A stretch of DNA of 64,000 nucleotides from Chitinophaga polysaccharea (GCF_007829335.1 NZ_VIWO01000016.1:1-64000), one strand, 5' to 3'; positions 23,748 to 33,995 are shown, counted from the first letter of the stretch. Notes: a model not told the origin generated them from the sequence alone. Translations and numbers: made by a program.

Positions 23748-25262
23748 ATGACTAGTACCACTCAAAATAATTACATCGGCTTCGAAGTACTCTTTAACCA
23801 TGCGTCGATCGGTATACTGGTAGCCGACAGTGACAACGCTATCCTCATGGCGAACCCCTTCCTGCTTAACCAGTTCGGCTATACGAAAGAAGAAATCACC
23901 GGCGCACCAATAGATAGTCTCCTGTCCTGCCAGGACGGGGAATGGGTTGCACTGCGGAAAGACGGCAGCCGGTTCCCGGTGGAAGTCAACCAGGGCGACC
24001 ATGAAACACCCAGGGGAGTGCTAACCATTATATATGTAATGGATATTTCCGACAGGAAAAATTCAGAGCTAACGCAGCAACAACTCACCCAGCAAAAGAA
24101 GGAAGTAGCGATTAAAGAAGGTACGCTCAAAAAAATCAACAGCATTCTCAATAGCGTATGGAGCAACGCCGGCGCTATGATCATTGTTATCAACAAGGAA
24201 GGATATATCAAATGGTTTAACCCTGCCGCCGAACGGATACTCGGGTATAAAGCCAGCGAGGTCATTGATATATACACGCCTATGATGCTGCATGATAAAG
24301 AAGAAGTAGCGCTGAGAGCAGAGGAGTTTTCACGGCAGCTGCACCAGGCCGTGGAACCTGGGATGGAAACACTCACGATCAAAGCCAAACTGAACTTACA
24401 CAATGAATATGAATGGCTGTATGTTCGTAAAGATGGCACCTCCCTGCCGGTGTCGCTTACGGTATCGGCTATACGCGAAGCGGGCGAAATTACCGGCTAT
24501 ATAGGTATTGCTATAGACCTTACCCGGATTAAACAGGCAGAGTCAGAATTAAGGGTAGCCCTGGAAACAGAAAGGGAACTCAATGAATTGAAATCCCGGT
24601 TCGTTTCCTTGGCATCGCACGAATTCAGAACACCACTGAGCGCCATCCTGTCGTCGGTATACCTGGTATCCAAGTATGAAGCCATAGAAGATGCCCCCAA
24701 ACGCGGTAAACATATACAGCGTATCATTTCTTCAGTGAATATGCTGACCGATATCCTGAATGACTTTTTATCCGTAGGAAAAATTGAAGAAGGGAAAATC
24801 CAGGTACGTCACAGCCTGTTCGATGCCGGTAAGCACATTGGCACGATCATCAGCGAAATGGATGGATTAAAAAAATCGGCCCAGCAAATTTATTATGCCC
24901 ACCACGGTAATCCGCAGGCACATCTTGATCCTACACTGTTGAAGCACATCGTGATGAACCTGGTGTCCAACGCTATCAAGTTTTCTCCCGAAGGCGCCAT
25001 TATCTCTATTCGTACCCAGTGCAGCGACAGCGCCTTCCAGTTGTCCGTACGGGATAAAGGGATCGGCATTTCAGAGGAAGACCGGCATCACCTGTTTGAG
25101 CGCTTCTTCCGTAGCCAGCATGTTGCCAACATACAAGGCACCGGTCTTGGATTACATATCGTAGCCAAATATGCAGAACTGATGAACGGTTCTGTTTCCT
25201 GCAACAGTACACTTGATCAGGGCACCGAATTCCTGGTATCCCTACCATTTCCGAAAAACTAA
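23748..25262 (+). CDS. PAS-PAS sensor histidine kinase
   Basis: 504 aa, no membrane helix. PAS domain 1 (about 8-105), a coiled linker, PAS domain 2 (about 130-265, ending with a PAC-like GYIGIAIDLTR), HisKA with His291 in SLASHEFRTPLSAI, and a HATPase domain with NLVSNAIKFSPEG and GTGLGLHIVAKY. It is thus a soluble cytosolic sensor. It is followed after 5 nt by a receiver-CRP fusion, which is very probably its phosphotransfer partner. PAS ligands (oxygen, redox, flavin) cannot be read from sequence. Confidence 0.93.
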   Translation: MTSTTQNNYIGFEVLFNHASIGILVADSDNAILMANPFLLNQFGYTKEEITGAPIDSLLSCQDGEWVALRKDGSRFPVEVNQGDHETPRGVLTIIYVMDISDRKNSELTQQQLTQQKKEVAIKEGTLKKINSILNSVWSNAGAMIIVINKEGYIKWFNPAAERILGYKASEVIDIYTPMMLHDKEEVALRAEEFSRQLHQAVEPGMETLTIKAKLNLHNEYEWLYVRKDGTSLPVSLTVSAIREAGEITGYIGIAIDLTRIKQAESELRVALETERELNELKSRFVSLASHEFRTPLSAILSSVYLVSKYEAIEDAPKRGKHIQRIISSVNMLTDILNDFLSVGKIEEGKIQVRHSLFDAGKHIGTIISEMDGLKKSAQQIYYAHHGNPQAHLDPTLLKHIVMNLVSNAIKFSPEGAIISIRTQCSDSAFQLSVRDKGIGISEEDRHHLFERFFRSQHVANIQGTGLGLHIVAKYAELMNGSVSCNSTLDQGTEFLVSLPFPKN

Positions 25263-25267
25263 ATAAC

Positions 25268-26326
25268 ATGCAAAAAATCCTGTTGATAGAAGATAATACC
25301 GCTATTTGCGAAAATGTGGCCGAAATCCTGGAGCTGGCCAACTACGAGGTAATTACCGCTGCCAACGGGAAAGAAGGCGTGGCCAAGGCCCTGGAACATC
25401 ATCCCGACCTGATCGTATGCGATATTATGATGCCGGTACTCGACGGATTTGGGGTACTACATATGCTCCATAAAAACAAAGCGTTGCAAACCACGCCTTT
25501 TATTTTCCTGTCGGCCAAAGCGGAACGGGGCGACGTCCGCAAGGGTATGGAAATGGGCGCCGATGATTATATCACTAAACCCTTTGAAGGAACAGAGCTG
25601 CTGAGCGCCATCGAAAGCCGGCTGAAAAGATGCGCTGAAATTAAAGACACCAGTGTTACCGGCTTACACGGCGTAAAAGTACTGCTGTCTGCCAGCACCG
25701 GCGATGAACACCTGTCCCGCCTGCGGGAGGACAGGAATACCCACCTGTACAAAAAGAAACAAAACATTTATACCGCCGGCAACCGGCCCGAATACCTGTA
25801 CTATATCCTGCAGGGAAAGATAAAAACGTATAAACGTAATGATGATGGAAAGGAGCTGATTATCGGGTTGTACAATGAAGGGGATTTCCTGGGGTATAAT
25901 GCGTTACTGGAAGGTGGCAACTACCAGGAAAATGCAGAAGCCATGGAAGAAAGCCTGCTGGCTATTATCCCCCAGAAAGACTTCGAGCAGCTGATTAGCA
26001 GCAACCCCGAAGTTCTGGGGAAATTCATCCAGTTATTGTCGAAGGAAATGGTTGAAAAAGAACAGCAGCTGATTGGGCTGGCTTATAATTCGTTGCGTAA
26101 AAAAGTGGCAGAAGCATTGTTGATGCTGGATAAGAAATATAACAGCACCGGCAGTAAACATTTTACTATAGACATCAGCCGGGAAAACCTGGCCGCCGTA
26201 GCAGGCGTGGCCAAAGAGTCGCTGATACGCACCCTGGGCGATTTCCGGGACGAGCAACTGATTGCCTTAAAAGAAGGACAGATTGCCTCCCTGTCGATCA
26301 AAAAACTCACGGACCTGGTTAACTAA
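25268..26326 (+). CDS. Receiver domain fused to CRP/FNR-type regulator
   Basis: 352 aa. The receiver (1-120) has the acidic ED pair, phosphoacceptor Asp52 in LIVCDIMMPVLDG and a conserved Lys in YITKPF. It is fused to a cyclic-nucleotide-binding-like barrel (about 155-275, GNRPEYLYYILQGKIKTYKR, GDFLGYNAL) and a CRP-type HTH (about 285-345, ENLAAVAGVAKESLIRTLGD). The barrel lacks the cAMP-binding arginine motif (RTA..) and FNR cysteines, so the receiver may take over as input. The 3' end overlaps the convergent gene at 26319 by 8 bp. Confidence 0.93.
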   Translation: MQKILLIEDNTAICENVAEILELANYEVITAANGKEGVAKALEHHPDLIVCDIMMPVLDGFGVLHMLHKNKALQTTPFIFLSAKAERGDVRKGMEMGADDYITKPFEGTELLSAIESRLKRCAEIKDTSVTGLHGVKVLLSASTGDEHLSRLREDRNTHLYKKKQNIYTAGNRPEYLYYILQGKIKTYKRNDDGKELIIGLYNEGDFLGYNALLEGGNYQENAEAMEESLLAIIPQKDFEQLISSNPEVLGKFIQLLSKEMVEKEQQLIGLAYNSLRKKVAEALLMLDKKYNSTGSKHFTIDISRENLAAVAGVAKESLIRTLGDFRDEQLIALKEGQIASLSIKKLTDLVN

Positions 26327-26699
26327 CCCCTTGGTTAATAAAGACCAGAAAAGCAACCCTCACCCTATCATGCTCCTGTACCATTCCCTCTACATCTCCT
26401 TTCAACACCTCATACAAATGAGGGGCAGGTACGCCAATGGGCTGCTTTTCCAGCCATTCCATCTGCTCATTTATCTCGTGCCTCAATAATATCATAGACT
26501 GTTCCCTGGACAACATCAACAACTGAAATTCCTCCGCCTGTTCTATGAAAGAACGGCGTGCGGTTTCTTTTAATGCATCCGCCAACTGGTTAATTAACGC
26601 TGCATTTTCCGCTCTCAAGGTTTTCAGTATCCTGATCCATGCACTGCACCATTCAATAAATTCAGCATGGGTAGGATCTTTCAGCAGTTCATGCGCCAT
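26319..26699 (-). CDS. Small helical protein of unknown function
   Basis: 126 aa, mostly alpha-helical with heptad-like stretches (LKTLRAENAALINQLADAL, EQSMILLRHEINEQMEWLEK). No signal peptide, membrane helix or motif I recognise. It begins 8 nt after the stop of the unknown gene at 26708-27397, so they form a two-gene operon, and its 3' end overlaps the REC-CRP gene. The helical, low-complexity look resembles small cytosolic stress or cell-cycle proteins but no function can be given. Confidence 0.65.
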   Translation of the reverse strand: MAHELLKDPTHAEFIEWCSAWIRILKTLRAENAALINQLADALKETARRSFIEQAEEFQLLMLSREQSMILLRHEINEQMEWLEKQPIGVPAPHLYEVLKGDVEGMVQEHDRVRVAFLVFINQGVS

Positions 26700-26707
26700 A
26701 TCAAAGG

Positions 26708-27397
26708 CTAATTGTAATACGTTTGAAGTCCATGTATGTCTTTGTCTCTGGCCCAGCTCTTTAACAGCTGTACCAGGTCTTTCTGCGTAAAATATAACTG
26801 CCTGATATCGTTTACCAGCAATACAATTTCCTTGTGGCTGTAAGCAGCAGGGAAATTGTTTTCCTTTTCCACAAAATCATCCAGTAAAGTCAATATCGTT
26901 TTGCTCTGTATTAAAAACTCCTTGACCAGTTTAGCTACTTTATGTATGTGATCATACCCGGCCACTGCAGTCGTTCCATCCGTGATTTTAGGCTTCAGCA
27001 CCGGCTTCAGCTCTTCCTTCAGGTTCCGCAACACCACGTTATGATATACCATCACCTCACGGTAGTAGTGAATAAACAACTCATTGAAATCCTGGTAAAC
27101 CCCTGTTACCGGCGCTCCTGCTGCCTGCATCCTGGCATAGGCCGCTTCCATCTTATCCAATACCCGCAGGGCTTTAGGCGCTGCTTCTTCGGTAATACAC
27201 TGCTGGATACTTTCTGCATACCGGGTATTAAAGTCCAGTGCACCCAACTTCATATCCAGCAACGATTTCACGCCCGCATGACCTCCATATTGCCTGAAAA
27301 TGAAATGTCCGTATTTACGCAGATGCTTAATCGGGAAAAAGAGAAAGCCTTCACAAAACCTGCGTTGCCTGGAAGTAGGAGTCAAACCACTAAACAT
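26708..27397 (-). CDS. Helical protein of unknown function
   Basis: 229 aa from the ATG at 27397; a longer frame reaches 27433 and later starts are possible (for example the Met of MKLGALDFNTRY). It is all-helical and rich in Lys, Glu and Leu, with motifs such as NELFIHYYREVMVYHNVVLRN and FVEKENNFPAAYSHKEIVLL. I see no signal peptide or known catalytic pattern. It heads a two-gene operon with the 126-aa helical protein. Function unknown; the companion suggests they may form a complex (inference). Confidence 0.65.
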   Translation of the reverse strand: MFSGLTPTSRQRRFCEGFLFFPIKHLRKYGHFIFRQYGGHAGVKSLLDMKLGALDFNTRYAESIQQCITEEAAPKALRVLDKMEAAYARMQAAGAPVTGVYQDFNELFIHYYREVMVYHNVVLRNLKEELKPVLKPKITDGTTAVAGYDHIHKVAKLVKEFLIQSKTILTLLDDFVEKENNFPAAYSHKEIVLLVNDIRQLYFTQKDLVQLLKSWARDKDIHGLQTYYN

Positions 27398-27584
27398 AAT
27401 TTGCAATTTTAAAGATACCAGGAAAAGTATCACCGCTTTTAACGGTGATACTTTACAACAGCACCTCTCCGTTCACTATTTTATCTTAGTATGATGATGA
27501 TCCGGTTAGAAATTCAATGATGTAAAATTAGGCCCGCGCATGTTGTTGAACAATGATGCGCATTACCTGTCGGAATGACATTCA
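27398..27584. other. Intergenic region with a dyad
   Basis: 187 bp. It contains GCGCAT / ATGCGC (27536-27541, 27556-27561) with a 14-nt spacer, in which TTGTT..AACAA also pairs. It could terminate the glycosyltransferase gene (ends at 27585) but has no T-run. Confidence 0.35.
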
Positions 27585-29105
27585 TCATTTTTCGGGATGA
27601 CGGTGATCATCGGTGTCCATAGGAGGACGGTAATCCAGGCAGCGGTATACCAGGAATTTCCTTACTACATGGCCGTTTTGGGTAACAACAATCGCAGGCA
27701 GCGGTGTGACGGAACCAAAAAACGGAGCTAACTCATCCGTAAAAGCGACTTCATCTTTATCATCATCTACATCGGTGAGAGAATTAATAAAAAGAGCGTT
27801 TTTACCTTTGAGGGTATTCAAATCAGTGCCTATAAAATCGAATTGCAATGCGTTTTCCCCAATCACATTGCGGGAATATACCATGCGGCCAAGATATAAG
27901 TTGAGCATGGCACTGGTTTTATAATCATCTGCCGAAAAAATAAAATCATCAGGGTAACTGGCCGACAATGTTTTTACCCCATCTCCCAGGCCCTTCCAGC
28001 CTATCATCGTATCATCGGAATGGATAGGCACCGGGTATAACAGCACTTCCACAGCCAGGGCCGCATGCACTACCAGTGAACAAATCCACTGCCACCGTAT
28101 ATACTTAAACGTAAGCCAGGTGCTCACCCAGATGATGCCGGTGATATAAGCAGGCATCATCCAATTGATCTTTACCCAATATATAGGTGATATCACGGTA
28201 AACAGGCCGCAAATAGGCACAAAAAAGCATAACAGGAACAGGTGCCGCGCAGGAATGCGGCCAAGATGTACCCCGTATTTACGAACAAATTTCCAGAGAT
28301 AATAACATAAAACGCCCAACAATACCGGTAACAATATGGCTGCCTGGTGTCCGATAACGCCGAAAAAGTCTAACGGGTGCAACTCCACTCCTCCTACCCG
28401 TTCAGACGATTGGAATCGGAAAGAGGCAAACTGGTTATCTACATTCCAGATCACCACCGGTAAGATGGTAATTGCAAAAAACAGGATACTCAGCAAAAAG
28501 CCACCAGACCACAGGTAGCGCCGGTGTTCCCGCGACAATAATAAAAATAACACGGCGCCCGCCGGCAGGAATAACGCCGTATACTTACTGTCGAACGTAA
28601 GTCCCATGGCAATGCCCGACCAGATCCAGTACATCCGGCGCCGCTCAAACAGCGCTTTGTACATGGCCAGCAACGACAACGACCAGAAGAACAACAGCGG
28701 TACGTCCGGCGTAGAAATGAGCGACAATATCGTTACCATCAGCGTGGCATACTGTAGCAGCCAGGCATTCCAGGCCCGCTCCCTGGGCAGGAAACACCGG
28801 GCCAGCCGGTAAAACACCAGCAGAGTGCCTGCCGTTACCAGGGTGTCGGCCAGCTTGATTACAAACACGTGCCGTCCGAAAAGGTCTGTAAAAGCCCGCA
28901 AAATCCAGGCAATCGCTGGAGGATGATCGAAATAGGAAAGGGCAAAATGCTGCCCGTAAAAGTAATAATAGGCATCCTGGGGCATAGGCCCCATTAACCA
29001 GATAAAAGAAAGTCTTAATACCGTAATGAAACAGATGGCCACTGCCACCCACTTATCCGCTGTAAGATAATTTACAAAGCGCTTAATCCCGGCCGATTCC
29101 TCCAT
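27585..29105 (-). CDS. GT39/PMT-like glycosyltransferase (ArnT-type membrane protein)
   Basis: 506 aa with 11 or so membrane helices. I chose the ATG at 29105 (MEESAGIKRF); the frame runs on to 29165 but the extra residues look unlike a signal. The first loop holds PMPQDAYYYFYGQHFALSYFDHPPAIAWI, which has the D and DHPP motif of PMT_2/ArnT-type transferases that use polyprenyl-phosphate sugars. The last about 110 residues form a soluble periplasmic domain. The sugar and acceptor are unknown; lipid A or protein glycosylation are options. Confidence 0.85.
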   Translation of the reverse strand: MEESAGIKRFVNYLTADKWVAVAICFITVLRLSFIWLMGPMPQDAYYYFYGQHFALSYFDHPPAIAWILRAFTDLFGRHVFVIKLADTLVTAGTLLVFYRLARCFLPRERAWNAWLLQYATLMVTILSLISTPDVPLLFFWSLSLLAMYKALFERRRMYWIWSGIAMGLTFDSKYTALFLPAGAVLFLLLSREHRRYLWSGGFLLSILFFAITILPVVIWNVDNQFASFRFQSSERVGGVELHPLDFFGVIGHQAAILLPVLLGVLCYYLWKFVRKYGVHLGRIPARHLFLLCFFVPICGLFTVISPIYWVKINWMMPAYITGIIWVSTWLTFKYIRWQWICSLVVHAALAVEVLLYPVPIHSDDTMIGWKGLGDGVKTLSASYPDDFIFSADDYKTSAMLNLYLGRMVYSRNVIGENALQFDFIGTDLNTLKGKNALFINSLTDVDDDKDEVAFTDELAPFFGSVTPLPAIVVTQNGHVVRKFLVYRCLDYRPPMDTDDHRHPEK

Positions 29106-29242
29106 AGCATGCTGACAGTTAATGTGACAGATCGTGTGTAGGAATACAAGGGCCACAATCTCCATGCCGTACCACCGTCAGACAGGTTGTCCTTAACTAA
29201 ATTTAACACTAAGGGCTATATTTATAAGATACCAATACTGCA

Positions 29243-31324
29243 TTACCGGGAAGTCCATTGCTTTTCCCAATTAAAGAAATCTGTTGGCGGCACCTGCTTG
29301 CCTTCCAGTTGACTGGTTAATGCGGCTATATACATTTTCCAACGGGGCAGATAATAACTGCGCAGAAGTCCCCCCCATTCCTTATTGGCATATTCATGCA
29401 AATCCGTATCCGGGTTATCTGGTCCCCAATAAGTGATCTGAGTTTTGGCGTTCTTTACCAGCAAAGCTTTTTCCGCGGGTGTTTGTCCCAGGTTCCTGGC
29501 GGCATTTACCCAAGTGTCCAGCCGGAAGTGCGGGTTACCGCTCAGCAGCAGGTCCTGTTGCGCTATCAGCGCCAGGAAGCTGGCAGCGCTTTGTCGAAAA
29601 GCGGCCAGGTCTTTCCGCTCATAGGCAGCCACCATGGCGGTATAGATCTCCTCCCCCTTATTGGCATTCACCTGTCGCTGGAAATCTATGGCATCAATGT
29701 CATAGGTGGCATTGTTTTTCATCCTGGGCGCCGCTTTCAGGAAAGTGGCCACCGCAGCGGCAAAATCGGCTGCGTTGTAATTCCGTTTGCGGGTGCCCCA
29801 CGATGATACCGGGCGATCCGTTAAGGTAGGCCGCGCACAGAAAATCGACTCGCTGGGACCTTCCTGGTATTGTGGAAAACTGCTATATGCAGTGGCCAGC
29901 AAGCCTTGCCAGGCAGCCTGCAAATCGGCGTTATCGCTGCCATAACGGTAACGCACATATGATTTTATCCACTCTTTTACGTCTGTTTTTTCCGGGCGCC
30001 AGGCCAGTTCCAGCATCAGGTCAAATACCACCGGGTTGTTGTGAATACCTTCCGGCATAATACCAGTACCCTTAAACAGGCTGGCATAGGGACTATGAGC
30101 CGCTCTCCAGGTTTCATCTGCAAACCGCTGCAGCTTACCGTACAATCCCAGCTTCTCGCCAAAGTTATTCACACTGCACCAGATAAAGGGCGTGCCTTCA
30201 TATCCTTTGCGGGTGTCCCAGTTGGCAGTATTTTCTCCGAAAAGTTCCTGTACCAGCACTTTCGACTTATCGAGTCCCGCCAGTAAGGCACTGGAAGGAT
30301 TAGCCTGCCAGCCCTGCAATACCCAGGTGCTGCCCGGGAAATGCGCCAGCATGGTTTGCTGGATGGTTGCGGCAGCGGCGGTTACATCTACTCCTTTGCT
30401 GATACCTCCTTCATGAAAAGGATCACCGGCAAAAAAATGGATCTCGTTGCCATATAATTTCTTCATCTCTTCGTAGTAAATGCCGGCAATACGGGTAAAG
30501 TTGCTGTCGCCTGGCACAAGGAAATCGGGACGCTGAAAGCCACCTGCCCATTTGCCTTGTTCAATCACTTTCAGCGGCATTTTCTTTTTCAGGTTTACCG
30601 GGATCATACCATAGAAGCCTTGCATTACCGGGGCGATGCCCATATTTTTCATACGGGTCAGTATCTGCTTCTCCAGGTGGGTTTGCTGGTCTATCATTCG
30701 CTGGGTCACCGGTCCTCCCCAGCTTTCGAGGTTACCCATGAGCCACCAGGCGGTAAAACCTGGTCCGGCTACAAAGCGGCGCGCTTCCTCCGGCGTATAG
30801 CCCAGGCGCTCCAGCGTATGCTGCCATACAGCTTCGGTTCCCATGGTAGTCAGCATCACATTTACCCCGTTGAGCGCCATCCAATCGAGCTCCCGCTCCC
30901 AGTCTTTCCAGTTATAATAACTCATGGTATAGCTGATGGTGCAGTAATTGAGTGCATAGCGGTAGTCGTAGCTGGTGTTGATGTGTACTTTTTCTTTTAC
31001 TGCCGGTAAGGGAGATACAGGCGCCAGGTTGTCGCCCATATGCGACATAGCGCGGTGGCAATAATACTTGAGGTACCAGTTGAGGCCTGCGGCGGCGGCG
31101 CTGGGACTGGAAGCGCTGATCTGCACCTGCTTTCCAGGGGTCGTAATGTCAAAAACATCTTTATCATTCTCCGCCGGTATATTTTTCAAAACCAGCGATT
31201 TGGCCAGCCAGGGAACCCTGCGCTGCGCCAGTTGCTGTATGGCCGGAAAATCCTGTGCCAATAACGTAGAAGACAGGCATAGCAACAGCCCCGCCAGTAT
31301 CACTTGCTTTTTCATTTGTTTCAC
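29243..31324 (-). CDS. Alpha-N-acetylglucosaminidase (GH89)
   Basis: 693 aa. A signal peptide (MKQMKKQVILAGLLLCLSST.. ending LLAQ; a second start at 31315 is equally possible) is followed by the NAGLU fold. The small N-terminal domain (about 24-120) precedes the TIM barrel with YNWKDWERELDWMALNGVNV, WLMGNLESWGGP and MQGFYGMIPVNL, and a helical C-terminal domain. The likely catalytic acids lie in WWLMGNLESW and VLVQELFGENTANW. It removes terminal alpha-linked GlcNAc from glycans in the periplasm. It is monocistronic here, with no SusCD pair nearby. Confidence 0.93.
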   Translation of the reverse strand: MKQMKKQVILAGLLLCLSSTLLAQDFPAIQQLAQRRVPWLAKSLVLKNIPAENDKDVFDITTPGKQVQISASSPSAAAAGLNWYLKYYCHRAMSHMGDNLAPVSPLPAVKEKVHINTSYDYRYALNYCTISYTMSYYNWKDWERELDWMALNGVNVMLTTMGTEAVWQHTLERLGYTPEEARRFVAGPGFTAWWLMGNLESWGGPVTQRMIDQQTHLEKQILTRMKNMGIAPVMQGFYGMIPVNLKKKMPLKVIEQGKWAGGFQRPDFLVPGDSNFTRIAGIYYEEMKKLYGNEIHFFAGDPFHEGGISKGVDVTAAAATIQQTMLAHFPGSTWVLQGWQANPSSALLAGLDKSKVLVQELFGENTANWDTRKGYEGTPFIWCSVNNFGEKLGLYGKLQRFADETWRAAHSPYASLFKGTGIMPEGIHNNPVVFDLMLELAWRPEKTDVKEWIKSYVRYRYGSDNADLQAAWQGLLATAYSSFPQYQEGPSESIFCARPTLTDRPVSSWGTRKRNYNAADFAAAVATFLKAAPRMKNNATYDIDAIDFQRQVNANKGEEIYTAMVAAYERKDLAAFRQSAASFLALIAQQDLLLSGNPHFRLDTWVNAARNLGQTPAEKALLVKNAKTQITYWGPDNPDTDLHEYANKEWGGLLRSYYLPRWKMYIAALTSQLEGKQVPPTDFFNWEKQWTSR

Positions 31325-31418
31325 TGTTAAATCGTATGAGGCAATAAAGATGGTAATAAAAAGATGAATTACATAATTCGTAAATTTAGTACACGGCTAT
31401 CACCCTAAAAGATCCTAT

Positions 31419-33968
31419 ATGATTGGACAAATTAATTTACCGGAAAATATCCATGGACTGGACGACGCAGCAGTAGCCGCTTCCAGGGAACAATATGGCA
31501 GCAATACCCCTCCCGTTCCAGATGGCAACCTGTTGACACATATACTTAGAGAAATAATAGACGAGCCCATGCTGGTGCTGCTCATCGCGGTAACGGCTAT
31601 TTACTTTGTCATGGGTGAACTGGGCGAGGCCTATTTCATGCTGGCGGCCATTGCGCTTGTATCGGGCATTTCCTTTTACCAGGACAGCCGCAGCCGTAAG
31701 GCGTTGGACGCCCTCCAAAAATTGAATGAGCCGCTTAGCAAGGTTATCCGTAACGGCCAGCTCACCAATATCCCCACCAGCGAAATTGTTACCGGCGACA
31801 TGCTCATGATATCAGAAGGCAATACCATCAATGCCGATGGCATCATCGTACATGCCAACGATTTTTCGGTCAATGAATCGGCGCTCACCGGTGAAGCCTT
31901 TGCCGTATCCAAACAACCCGATGACGAAGACAACAAAGTATATAGCGGCACCCTGGTGGTATCCGGACTGGCCATCTGCGAAGTAACGCAGGTAGGGGCG
32001 CAAACGAAAATAGGACAGCTGGGACAGGCGATACTGGACATTAAAGAAGAACCTACCTTGCTGCAATTGCAAATCCGCCAGTTCGTGAAATGGATGGCTA
32101 TTGTCGGGGTGGTGGTATTCCTGGCAGTATGGCTGTTTAATTATATCCGCAGCGGCAGCCTGGCCGACAGCCTGCTGAAAGGCCTCACCCTGGCCATGTC
32201 TATCCTGCCCGAAGAAATACCTGTGGCCTTTACCACCTTTATGGCGTTGGGTTCCCGGCGACTCATGCAAATGGGTATCATCGTAAAAAAGATACGCACG
32301 GTAGAAGCATTGGGTAGCGCCACGATTATCTGCACCGATAAAACAGGCACTATCACTGAAAATAAGATGAGTTTGCATGCTATCTACAGCGCCGCGGATC
32401 TTACCTTATACGGTGAAGACGATCTTCCGGCCGATGTTATCACCATGGCCATGTGGGCCAGCGAACCGGTACCTTTCGACCCCATGGAAAAAACACTGCA
32501 TCGACTATACGAAAAGGTAACATCCAAAGACGAACGCCCGGAGTATGAAATCATCCATGAATATCCGTTGGAAGGTAAACCTCCCATGATGACGCATATT
32601 TTTGGCAACAAAGCAGGTCAGCGCATCGTGGCAGCGAAAGGAGCACCGGAAGCTATTATTGCCGTATCTCATCTCCCCGAAACAGAAAAAAAACAAATGC
32701 TGGACCAGGTGAATACCCTTGCCGGCAAAGGATACCGGGTGCTGGGTGTAGCGAACGCCGAATTTACCGGCGATCAGTTTCCGGCTACACAGCAGGAATT
32801 TCCTTTTGTTTTCCTGGGGTTGCTGGCCTTCTACGATCCGCCAAAGGCCAACATAGAAAAGGTTTTCCAACAGTTCTACCAGGCAGGCATCGTGGTGAAA
32901 ATCATTACCGGCGATAATGCGGTTACTACCAAAGCTATTGCCCAACAAGCAGGACTGCAGCATGCCGATAAAGCCATAAATGGCGATGCGCTGATGCAAA
33001 TGGCGGAGGAGGAAATGAAGGATACCCTGCAATCGGTTAATATTTTTACGCGCATGTTCCCCGAAGCTAAACTGGCCGCTATCAATGCCCTGAAATCCGA
33101 CCAGGAAGTAGTGGCCATGACCGGCGATGGCGTCAACGACGGCCCGGCATTAAAAGCCGCACATATCGGCATCGCCATGGGTAAAAAAGGAACGGAAATA
33201 GCCAAACAAGCGGCAGCACTCATCCTGGTAAACGATGACCTGAGTGGCATGGTAGACGCCATCGCCATAGGACGCCGGATTTATACGAATATTAAAAAAG
33301 CAATACAGTATATTATTTCTATCCACATTCCCATTATTCTCACGGTGTCAGTACCCTTATTCCTGGGATGGATCTATCCGAATATATTTACGCCGGTACA
33401 TGTTATCTTCCTCGAGGTAATCATGGGGCCTACCTGTTCTATTGTATATGAAAATGAACCAATGGAGGAAAATGCCATGCAGCTGCCACCACGACCTATC
33501 ACACAAACCTTCCTCTCGTTCAGGGAAATGAATATCAGCATCCTGCAGGGATTGCTGATTACTGCAGGCGTTCTGGGGGCTTACCAGTGGAGCGTAACTA
33601 TGGGCTATTCCGAGATTAACACCCGCAGCATGGTATTTACCACCCTGGTACTTGCCAATATTTTCCTTACTTTGGTAAACCGCTCATTCTATTATTCTTT
33701 TATACACAGTATGCGCAATCGCAATAAAATGATGATAGGCGTTATCTGTATTACCCTCGTGTTACTGGCTATCATGCTGTATGTACCACCAATAGCAAAC
33801 TTCTTTAGTATAGCTGCCTTACAGCTACCGCAACTGCTTATCTGTACCGGTTTAGGCGCCACTGCCGTACTATGGTTTGAATTATGGAAAGCATGGAAAA
33901 GAAATACACATGTCCGGAAAAAGCAATTGCATCGCAAGCTCGCTGCAGCGAGCGCCGGCAGCATGTAA
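31419..33968 (+). CDS. Cation-transporting P-type ATPase (P2 type)
   Basis: 849 aa. Family motifs: LTGEA (157-161, actuator), PEEIP (264-268 in M4, in place of PEGLP of calcium pumps), CTDKTGTIT (305-313, phosphorylated Asp307), then ITGDNAVTTKAIA and MTGDGVNDGPALKAAHIGIAMG. Six or more C-terminal helices hold the ion site. P2A/P2B pumps transport Ca2+, Mn2+ or Na+/K+; the PEEIP in M4 leaves the ion open. The gene is followed after 27 nt by a D-2-hydroxyacid dehydrogenase gene. An upstream TAAATTTA at about 31380 resembles a -7 box. Confidence 0.92.
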   Translation: MIGQINLPENIHGLDDAAVAASREQYGSNTPPVPDGNLLTHILREIIDEPMLVLLIAVTAIYFVMGELGEAYFMLAAIALVSGISFYQDSRSRKALDALQKLNEPLSKVIRNGQLTNIPTSEIVTGDMLMISEGNTINADGIIVHANDFSVNESALTGEAFAVSKQPDDEDNKVYSGTLVVSGLAICEVTQVGAQTKIGQLGQAILDIKEEPTLLQLQIRQFVKWMAIVGVVVFLAVWLFNYIRSGSLADSLLKGLTLAMSILPEEIPVAFTTFMALGSRRLMQMGIIVKKIRTVEALGSATIICTDKTGTITENKMSLHAIYSAADLTLYGEDDLPADVITMAMWASEPVPFDPMEKTLHRLYEKVTSKDERPEYEIIHEYPLEGKPPMMTHIFGNKAGQRIVAAKGAPEAIIAVSHLPETEKKQMLDQVNTLAGKGYRVLGVANAEFTGDQFPATQQEFPFVFLGLLAFYDPPKANIEKVFQQFYQAGIVVKIITGDNAVTTKAIAQQAGLQHADKAINGDALMQMAEEEMKDTLQSVNIFTRMFPEAKLAAINALKSDQEVVAMTGDGVNDGPALKAAHIGIAMGKKGTEIAKQAAALILVNDDLSGMVDAIAIGRRIYTNIKKAIQYIISIHIPIILTVSVPLFLGWIYPNIFTPVHVIFLEVIMGPTCSIVYENEPMEENAMQLPPRPITQTFLSFREMNISILQGLLITAGVLGAYQWSVTMGYSEINTRSMVFTTLVLANIFLTLVNRSFYYSFIHSMRNRNKMMIGVICITLVLLAIMLYVPPIANFFSIAALQLPQLLICTGLGATAVLWFELWKAWKRNTHVRKKQLHRKLAAASAGSM

Positions 33969-33995
33969 TTTACCCGATATTAAAGCAATAGATGT

